64,000 nucleotides of DNA from positions 1-64,000 of the forward strand of contig JAAXZI010000186.1 of NCBI GenBank assembly GCA_012719955.1, given 5' to 3'. Position 1 is the first letter of the stretch. Each line of letters opens with the position of its first letter. Below are positions 58,894-64,000 of the stretch, in pieces. A program made the position numbers and the translations under genes. The notes under the pieces were generated by a model. That model saw only the letters and a program-made list of their open reading frames with translations, ran no database searches and had not been told where the DNA came from. The stretch is from Phycisphaerae bacterium. Lineage in GTDB: Bacteria; Planctomycetota; Phycisphaerae; UBA1845; PWPN01.

Positions 58894-59346
58894 ATGCGCT
58901 TGGCAAAATACATCGCCGCCCTGTTGCCGGCCATCTGTCTGTACGGCTGCACCGGCTATCGGCTGCCGGCCGGTTATGTGAAGGTGGAGCCCACGTATGA
59001 CGTTCAGTTTCGGGCCGTTTCGGCGGAAGGATCCGCGCTGACCTACCGCATCGAAGAGAACCCCGAGAACGGGAACCTGGCCTTCTGGGAAAAGGCAGCC
59101 ACGAACTGGCTGGTGGAAGTGCGCGGCTATCAGCTCACCGACCGGCAGGAAGTTCGCAACGAGCACGGAACGCCGGGCGTGGAAATGACGTTCGACTATT
59201 CGCAGATCGGCATTGATTACGTGTACCTGCTGACCATGTTTGTCCGTGGAGACCGGGTTCACGTTTTTGAGGCCGCCGGCCCGCGGGAGACCTTCACGCC
59301 CGACCTGCCCGCGATCCGCAAAGCAATCGCCGAGTGGCCACTGTAA
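58894..59346 (+). CDS. Putative lipoprotein
   Basis: A 150-residue protein with the lipobox-like CLYGC after AALLPAICLYGC. The mature part (VDDVYL-like IGIDYVYLLTMFVRGDRVHV) resembles a short beta protein without an assigned family. GAGGAGGGA precedes the ATG. Lies 12 bases after the DUF4349 stop and is very likely co-transcribed. Confidence 0.72.
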   Translation: MRLAKYIAALLPAICLYGCTGYRLPAGYVKVEPTYDVQFRAVSAEGSALTYRIEENPENGNLAFWEKAATNWLVEVRGYQLTDRQEVRNEHGTPGVEMTFDYSQIGIDYVYLLTMFVRGDRVHVFEAAGPRETFTPDLPAIRKAIAEWPL

Positions 59347-59370
59347 CTACGGACAACGGCCCCCTCGGGG

Positions 59371-59579
59371 GGCGGGCATCTTGCCCGCCTCTGATTCAGC
59401 ATGCAATCGTGATCCTGGAACGGATCTCCGGGGGGGGGTAGCGGCTTGTTCAGGGGGTGAGCATCCTGCCCGCCTGATTCGGCGCACAACCGAGGCCCTG
59501 GAAACGACGCTCGGGTTGTTTCCAGTTAAAGGCTTCCGCGCTTGCTGCCGGGATGTGTGTCACGGGATACCTTTGTGAG
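59371..59579. repeat. Direct duplication, copy A (with REP-like palindromes)
   Basis: Almost identical to 59925-60136 apart from a few substitutions and small indels. It contains GGCGGGCATCTTGCCCGCC at the start, a variant GAGCATCCTGCCCGCC and an 8-bp hairpin CTGGAAAC/GTTTCCAG. Between the copies lies unrelated sequence with two small hairpins (59597-59617 and 59727-59743) and no supported gene. Confidence 0.85.
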
Positions 59580-59924
59580 CTACCGGCGGGTGGCCCACCT
59601 CTTCCAGAGGTGGGTTCACGATTTGGACAACCGATGAGGGTGCCAACGGCATCAACCGCAAGCCCGGCTGATAACGTTTGGTTTTCTAACCGGGCAATGA
59701 ACGGCCTCAAGGCCCGGGCCAGGGGGAAGGGCGTTCAAACGCCCTGAGACACGGGGAGAGGGGAAACCAGTGAGAGGCAATGCGTTATGCGTTCGCCAAC
59801 CAGTACTCCAAGCACTGGCCTGCAGCCGCCTTCGGCGGCAAGGCCGCTGGAAGCGGCGTGGCAGAGGCGCCGGCATTGCCCAAACAGATCCGCAAACGTC
59901 ATCCTGCCCGCCTGGTTTTCGGAG

Positions 59925-60136
59925 GGCGGGCATCTTGCCCGCCTCTGATTCAGCGCGCAATCGTGATCCTGGAACGGATCTCCGGGGGGGATGGGCAGCG
60001 GCTCGTTCGGGGGGTGAGCATCCTGCACGCCTGATTCGGCGCACAACCGAGGCCCTGGAAACGACGCTCGGGTTGTTTCCAGTTAAAGGCTTCCGCGCTT
60101 GCTGCCGGGATGTGTGTCACGGGATAGCTTTGTGAG
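59925..60136. repeat. Direct duplication, copy B (with REP-like palindromes)
   Basis: Second copy of the 59371-59579 element, beginning with the same GGCGGGCATCTTGCCCGCC. A partial REP (ATCCTGCCCGCC) precedes it at 59901. The two copies are about 555 bases apart. Confidence 0.85.
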
Positions 60137-60292
60137 TTGCCGCGCCAACCGTCCGCGGGCCCATACCGCGCAAACGGCTCGTATGCATCTCGGGCGATAT
60201 AGTACAAACGGCCGGCACCCAGCTTTTGCCGGGGACCCGGCCCGGCTGCTGCGGCGTGAATGGTTCGTCTCCACCCCCGTCGACACAGCGCA

Positions 60293-60320
60293 AACGGCCG
60301 GTACGGAGCCCGGCCGCTAC
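60293..60320. repeat. Copy 3 of the CGGCCGG/CCGGCCG palindromic repeat
   Basis: AACGGCCGGTACGG with CCCGGCCGCTAC, flanked by GCGCAAA and TTTTGCGC inverted ends. Diverged copies (GCAAACGGC, CAAACGGCC) precede it at about 60170-60240. Lies between the duplication and the metK stop at 60362. Confidence 0.75.
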
Positions 60321-60361
60321 AGCTTTTGCGCAATTGGAAGAGTGTCTTACATCGACCCGGG

Positions 60362-61591
60362 TTACTTCGACGCGGCACGCTTGAGCGTGGCGGCCACGTC
60401 CGTCTCTTCCCAGGTGAAGGCTTCGCCGGTCCGGCCAAAGTGGCCGTTGCGGGCCGTCTGGCGGTAGATCGGGCGCTTGAGCTTGAGATGCTTGATGATG
60501 CCCGACGGCGTCAGCGGGAAGTGCTCGCGGACCAGGCTGGCAAGCAGATCTTCGCTGACCTTGCCGGTGCCGTAGGTATCCACGTGCACGCTGACGGGCT
60601 CGGCCACGCCGATGGCGTAGGCAAGCTGGACCTCGCACTCGTCGGCCAGGCCGGCGGCCACGATGTTCTTGGCGATGTAGCGGGCCATGTAAGCGGCGGA
60701 GCGATCCACCTTGCTGGGATCCTTGCCGCTGAAGGCACCGCCGCCATGCCGGCCGCGACCGCCGTAGGTATCGACGATGATCTTCCGGCCGGTCAGCCCG
60801 GAGTCGCCGTGCGGTCCGCCAATGAGGAAACGGCCGGTGGGGTTGATGTGGAACTTGATGTCGTCACTCCACAGATCCGCCCGTTCGGCGCGGACCACCG
60901 GCTTGATGACTTTCTCGATCAGCTCCTTGCGGGCGGCATCGGACATGTTGTTGGTCTGGGGATCGACCGCCGCTTCGGTGTGCTGGGTGGACACGACGAT
61001 GGTGTCGATGCCGACCGGGCGGCGACCCTCGTAACGGACGGTGACCTGGCTCTTGCTGTCCGGGCGGAGCCATTTGATCTCGCCGCTTTCACGCGCCTTG
61101 GTCAGACGCTCCACCAGGCGGTGGGCCAGGTGGATGGGCAGCGGCATGAGCACCTGGGTTTCGTTGCAGGCGAAACCGAACATCAGGCCCTGGTCGCCGG
61201 CGCCCTGCTCCTTGTGCAGGCCCTGGCCTTCGGTGACACCCTGGCTGATGTCAACGGATTGACCGTGGAGCGCCCGGATCACCGCGCAGGAACGATAGTC
61301 GAAGCCGGTGGCCGGATCGTCGTAACCGATTTCCCGGATGGTGTTGCGAACGGTTTCTTCGACATTCTGAAGGGCGCGTTCGGCCTCGGGAGTGTGGACC
61401 GTGACCTCGCCGGCCAGAACCACCAGGCCGGTAGTGACCATGGTCTCACAGGCGACGCGGGCATCCGGGTCGTGGGCAATCAGACTGTCCAGAATGGCAT
61501 CCGAAATCTGATCACAGACCTTGTCCGGATGGCCTTGAGACACAGACTCCGAAGTGAACAGGAAGGTCCGCCCATTAACGCTGGAACTCAC
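60362..61591 (-). CDS. metK: S-adenosylmethionine synthase
   Basis: A 409-residue cytoplasmic enzyme making SAM from ATP and methionine. It shows [19 protein letters not shown], the loop [12 protein letters not shown] and [19 protein letters not shown], with length and motifs typical of the family. The GTG start at 61591 has AAAGGA nine bases upstream. The promoter is at 61674-61702. Repeat-rich DNA lies downstream. Together with ahcY it gives SAM-cycle functions in this window. Confidence 0.96.
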   Translation of the reverse strand: MSSSVNGRTFLFTSESVSQGHPDKVCDQISDAILDSLIAHDPDARVACETMVTTGLVVLAGEVTVHTPEAERALQNVEETVRNTIREIGYDDPATGFDYRSCAVIRALHGQSVDISQGVTEGQGLHKEQGAGDQGLMFGFACNETQVLMPLPIHLAHRLVERLTKARESGEIKWLRPDSKSQVTVRYEGRRPVGIDTIVVSTQHTEAAVDPQTNNMSDAARKELIEKVIKPVVRAERADLWSDDIKFHINPTGRFLIGGPHGDSGLTGRKIIVDTYGGRGRHGGGAFSGKDPSKVDRSAAYMARYIAKNIVAAGLADECEVQLAYAIGVAEPVSVHVDTYGTGKVSEDLLASLVREHFPLTPSGIIKHLKLKRPIYRQTARNGHFGRTGEAFTWEETDVAATLKRAASK

Positions 61592-61673
61592 GTCATCGTC
61601 CTTTCGTTAAATGCCCTTGGCAAGCTTCCCCTGGATGGCCGAACATTGCCTCGGCCGGGGAACCGAAGCGGCC

Positions 61674-61702
61674 ATGATAAGGTTCGTCAGGTCTATTGAC
61701 AA
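61674..61702 (-). promoter_or_regulatory. metK promoter
   Basis: TTGTCA (61697-61702) and TATCAT (61674-61679) on the minus strand, 17 bases apart, about 80 bases before the metK start. No SAM or SAH riboswitch consensus was recognised in the leader. Confidence 0.65.
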
Positions 61703-62727
61703 GCTTAGGTGCGCTCCTTGCAGTCGGGTTGTGCCCGGGCGGCCGGACGCTGTTCAAGCGTGCACCGGCCCCACGCTGATCGCACGCGCCATCCAGCGCA
61801 CAACCAATTAGGCGGCAACGACTTCCGAAGTCCTCCACCGCGACAAGCCTTGAGACCACCAAGGATGAGCCGCTTGTGCCGTGTCGGCAACGCCAGAGGC
61901 GATCCGGCCCTGTTCAGGCGCACTTGGGTACGCCCTTTCCGGATGGACTTCCGGATGCCCCGGCACTGTTCAGGAGCTTGGGCCCCCTCCTGCCGGGCAG
62001 GTCTTTAGGCGCAGAGCCACGGACCGTTGTGCTTTCGATCCCAGGTATGTCCGGACCGGGAAGGTCACCCTCCAAAACGGCGGGCGCACCATGGACCCGC
62101 ATCACACTTAGACCGGATTATATGCAGCTCATTCACGAAGAGCTTTTGCGCAAAAAAGATTTCTGACCGGCCCCGGGCTCGCCCTGACGGCACTCGAACG
62201 GCAACCTGGGCATGAAATGCTTCGCGCTGTAACCAGGTTGAGGGATCAGGCCGCCGATACCAGTACCCGCATCCGACAGCAGCCGACCACCATCGCTTGA
62301 GGAGTGGAACCGCATCTCCACGCGGCGAATCATTCGCGCCGCGGAGCCGCATTCCAGGAATCTCCCGGAAACCGGCAGCCTGACCGGGCCCCAACGCGCC
62401 GCACTCGGAGAAGTCGTTCGGGCGGGCAGCATATTCGTCGGCCACCTGATGAAGGCCCTGCGCGTGGGACAACTGACGGTCACATGCCCGCTGACGCGTC
62501 GGGAGCGCCGGGGCCTGCTGACCCGAGCGAGAAGCGGGAGGACCGCCGAAGCGCGAACATCGCCGTCACCGAGAAGGGACGGCGGCTGAACCGTCGCGGC
62601 CCTGAGGATGTGTGGCGACCATTGGGCCGGTTGCCTCCTGCTGGCCGGGCGCCAAGAATCCCCTGGACATGCAACTCTGCAACGATTTCGCATCAATCGG
62701 GGGGCTCGCACCGGCGCGGAGGTTCCC
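61703..62727. other. Long non-coding gap between metK and a membrane protein
   Basis: About one kilobase. I found no supported gene, although several open frames exist on both strands without family features or good ribosome sites. Three similar CTGTTCA motifs (61752, 61911, 61967) occur in repeated context. No RNA gene recognised. Confidence 0.4.
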
Positions 62728-63237
62728 ATGGTCCAGTTCGAGCGGATCGGCGACCTGGACATCGATCAGGATCTGTCCTTCCAGCAGCGCATGTGGATGA
62801 TCCAGCGCGTGGGCTGGGTGCTGATGGTCCTCGTGTTGATCGCGATCCTGCTCGGGCTGGCCGGCGCAGGCCCGTTGGGAAGGGCCTCGACCAGCGCTGC
62901 CGACGGGGCTATTACGGTGAAGTACGACCGCTTCTGGCGTTACAGCCGGCCCACCAAGCTCCAGGTGCGGTTTGATGCCCGGCCGGACAGCGAAGGATTC
63001 GCGCGGATATGGGTGGACCGTCAATACCTTACTCAGCTCATCCTTCAGGGGGTGGTGCCGGAACCGAGCCGCGTGGAGCTGAGCGAGGATCGGCTCACGT
63101 ACGCGCTGCCCGTGGCCGCGGCCGGCACGACGACCGTGGAGTTCCAGATACAACCGGATGCGTGGGGTCGGCTGAACGGCCGGATGGGTATTCCGGCCGG
63201 CGCCGAAGTCGCGTTCCGACAGTTCATTTACCCTTGA
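62728..63237 (+). CDS. Single-pass membrane protein of unknown function
   Basis: A 169-residue protein. Residues 28-48 are a transmembrane segment (VGWVLMVLVLIAILLGLAGA), and the rest is a beta-rich exterior domain. GGAGG lies before the ATG at 62728. It lies upstream of the DUF421 protein on the same strand, and conserved planctomycete neighbours of this type suggest a co-transcribed pair. No assigned family. Confidence 0.78.
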   Translation: MVQFERIGDLDIDQDLSFQQRMWMIQRVGWVLMVLVLIAILLGLAGAGPLGRASTSAADGAITVKYDRFWRYSRPTKLQVRFDARPDSEGFARIWVDRQYLTQLILQGVVPEPSRVELSEDRLTYALPVAAAGTTTVEFQIQPDAWGRLNGRMGIPAGAEVAFRQFIYP

Positions 63238-63356
63238 ACGACCGGGCGCGAGGGCGAGACCACCAGGCGCACAATGTGTGCGAGGGCGTATTTCAAGGCG
63301 CGTCGCAGGATCGCGCACGGCCATAAAGTTAAAGCGGATATCCGGGAGGACGATGT

Positions 63357-63806
63357 ATGGACAGTATTCTGCGGGCCGTGGCGGTCTACCTGTTTCTGCT
63401 GTTGATATTCCGAATCGCGGGGCGGCGCACGCTCGCCGAAATGACCAGCTTCGATTTTGTCCTGCTGCTGGTCATCAGCGAGACCACCCAGCAGGCCCTG
63501 ATCGGGAATGATTTTTCCGTGACCACCGCCGGGATCCTGATCCTCACCTTGATCGGCCTTGACATTGGCATTTCCCTGATCAAGGAGGCGTATCCCCGGT
63601 TCGAGAAGTGGATCGACGGTGTTCCGATCATCCTCATCGAGGACGGGCACATCCACCAGGACCGAATGAAGAAAGCGCGGGTGGATGAAGCCGACATTCT
63701 GACCAATGCGCGAAGGCTTCAGGGCATCGAGCGCCTGGACCAGATCAAATACGCGGTGCTGGAGCGCAGCGGCGGGATCAGCATTATCCCCAGGAATCAA
63801 GGCTGA
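63357..63806 (+). CDS. DUF421/YetF-like membrane protein
   Basis: A 149-residue protein. Three hydrophobic segments (AVYLFLLLIFRIAGRR, FDFVLLLVISETTQQAL, TAGILILTLIGLDIGISL) are followed by the DUF421 cytoplasmic part (GVPIILIEDGHIHQDRMKKA, DEADILTNARRLQGIERL). The family is of unknown function. GGGAGGACGATGT precedes the ATG, a good ribosome site. It is five bases before the CDF gene. Confidence 0.87.
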   Translation: MDSILRAVAVYLFLLLIFRIAGRRTLAEMTSFDFVLLLVISETTQQALIGNDFSVTTAGILILTLIGLDIGISLIKEAYPRFEKWIDGVPIILIEDGHIHQDRMKKARVDEADILTNARRLQGIERLDQIKYAVLERSGGISIIPRNQG

Positions 63807-63811
63807 GGGAC

Positions 63812-64000
63812 ATGCGTGGAGCGTTCCACCAATCCGGATCGGTTGATGTGATGGGCTCACATGCTCACGTTTCCGGCCACACTCACGCCTCCACACGCCG
63901 GCTGGTGATCGTGTTGATCCTGCTGGCCGGCTACATGCTGGCCGAAATCGTCGGCGGCTATCTGGCCGGCTCGCTGGCCCTGCTGGCGGACGCCGCGCAC
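63812..64000 (+). CDS. Cation diffusion facilitator (CDF) metal transporter, N-terminal part
   Basis: 63 residues visible. A His-rich N-terminus (GSHAHVSGHTHASTRR) precedes the first membrane segment VIVLILLAGYMLAEIVGGYL and the second, SLALLADAAH, where the Asp is a metal ligand in CDF proteins. It would export zinc, cobalt, cadmium or iron. GAGGGA lies before the ATG. Truncated by the window end. Confidence 0.88.
   Translation, partial: MRGAFHQSGSVDVMGSHAHVSGHTHASTRRLVIVLILLAGYMLAEIVGGYLAGSLALLADAAH

Noticed and set aside
62133..62762. 209-residue minus-strand ORF in the 61.7-62.7 kb gap
   Set aside because: Low-complexity Arg/Ser/Pro composition typical of high-GC shadow frames, no ribosome site.

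Overview
The window is a GC-rich bacterial chromosome segment, most probably from a planctomycete (Phycisphaerae-like is a guess). This is inferred from several twin-arginine Gfo/Idh/MocA oxidoreductases, many lipoproteins, a giant calcium-repeat lipoprotein, futalosine-pathway menaquinone genes, a B12-dependent ribonucleotide reductase and a complete topoisomerase VI. No rRNA or tRNA gene was recognised, so the assignment is not proven.

Layout. 1-1.6 kb: end of a 2-oxoacid:ferredoxin oxidoreductase operon (korB) with a CBS protein. 1.6-5.8 kb: three overlapping signalling genes (histidine kinase, receiver-HDOD, receiver-GAF-HD-GYP). 6-13.4 kb: two secreted Gfo/Idh/MocA oxidoreductases around small genes (TPR protein, RAYT transposase, hemerythrin, lone receiver, FlgM-like protein, a 58-residue protein). 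14-21 kb: a 2304-residue lipoprotein with Ig-like domains, thrombospondin type-3-like calcium repeats, a Ser/Thr-rich stretch and about 19 copies of a Gly-Pro-Asn-Gly ... Gly-Asp-Asp repeat. 21-24.5 kb: PQQ-type sugar dehydrogenase, cytidylate-kinase-like protein, YbaK-like protein. 24.6-39.6 kb: exopolysaccharide locus (priming sugar transferase, CapK/PaaK-like ligase, three GT4 glycosyltransferases, AsnB-type amidotransferase, O-antigen-ligase-like membrane protein, two methyltransferases, an Alg14/Alg13-like pair and a further glycosyltransferase). 39.7-46.9 kb: secreted OB-fold/nuclease protein, top6B-top6A, secreted esterase. 47-51 kb: hicB-wHTH-hicA operon, ahcY and an ArsR-methyltransferase fusion with a 26-bp palindrome at its start. 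51.6-57 kb: nrdJ, a second hicBA pair, mqnA-mqnC. 57.3-64 kb: three lipoproteins, metK, two membrane proteins and the start of a CDF metal transporter.

Several repeat families are scattered through the intergenic and some coding DNA: a REP-like palindrome GGCGGGCAAGATGCCCGCC, found in the same window as a RAYT transposase; a second palindromic family with CGGCCGG/CCGGCCG arms; heptanucleotide tandem repeats (GAGTACT and TTAGACA types), one of which lies inside the start of mqnC; and a 210-bp direct duplication. The points most worth a second look are the GPNG-GDD lipoprotein, the bacterial topoisomerase VI operon, the three-gene hicB-wHTH-hicA arrangement, the RAYT/REP pairing, the heptamer tract in mqnC and the palindrome at the ArsR-methyltransferase gene.
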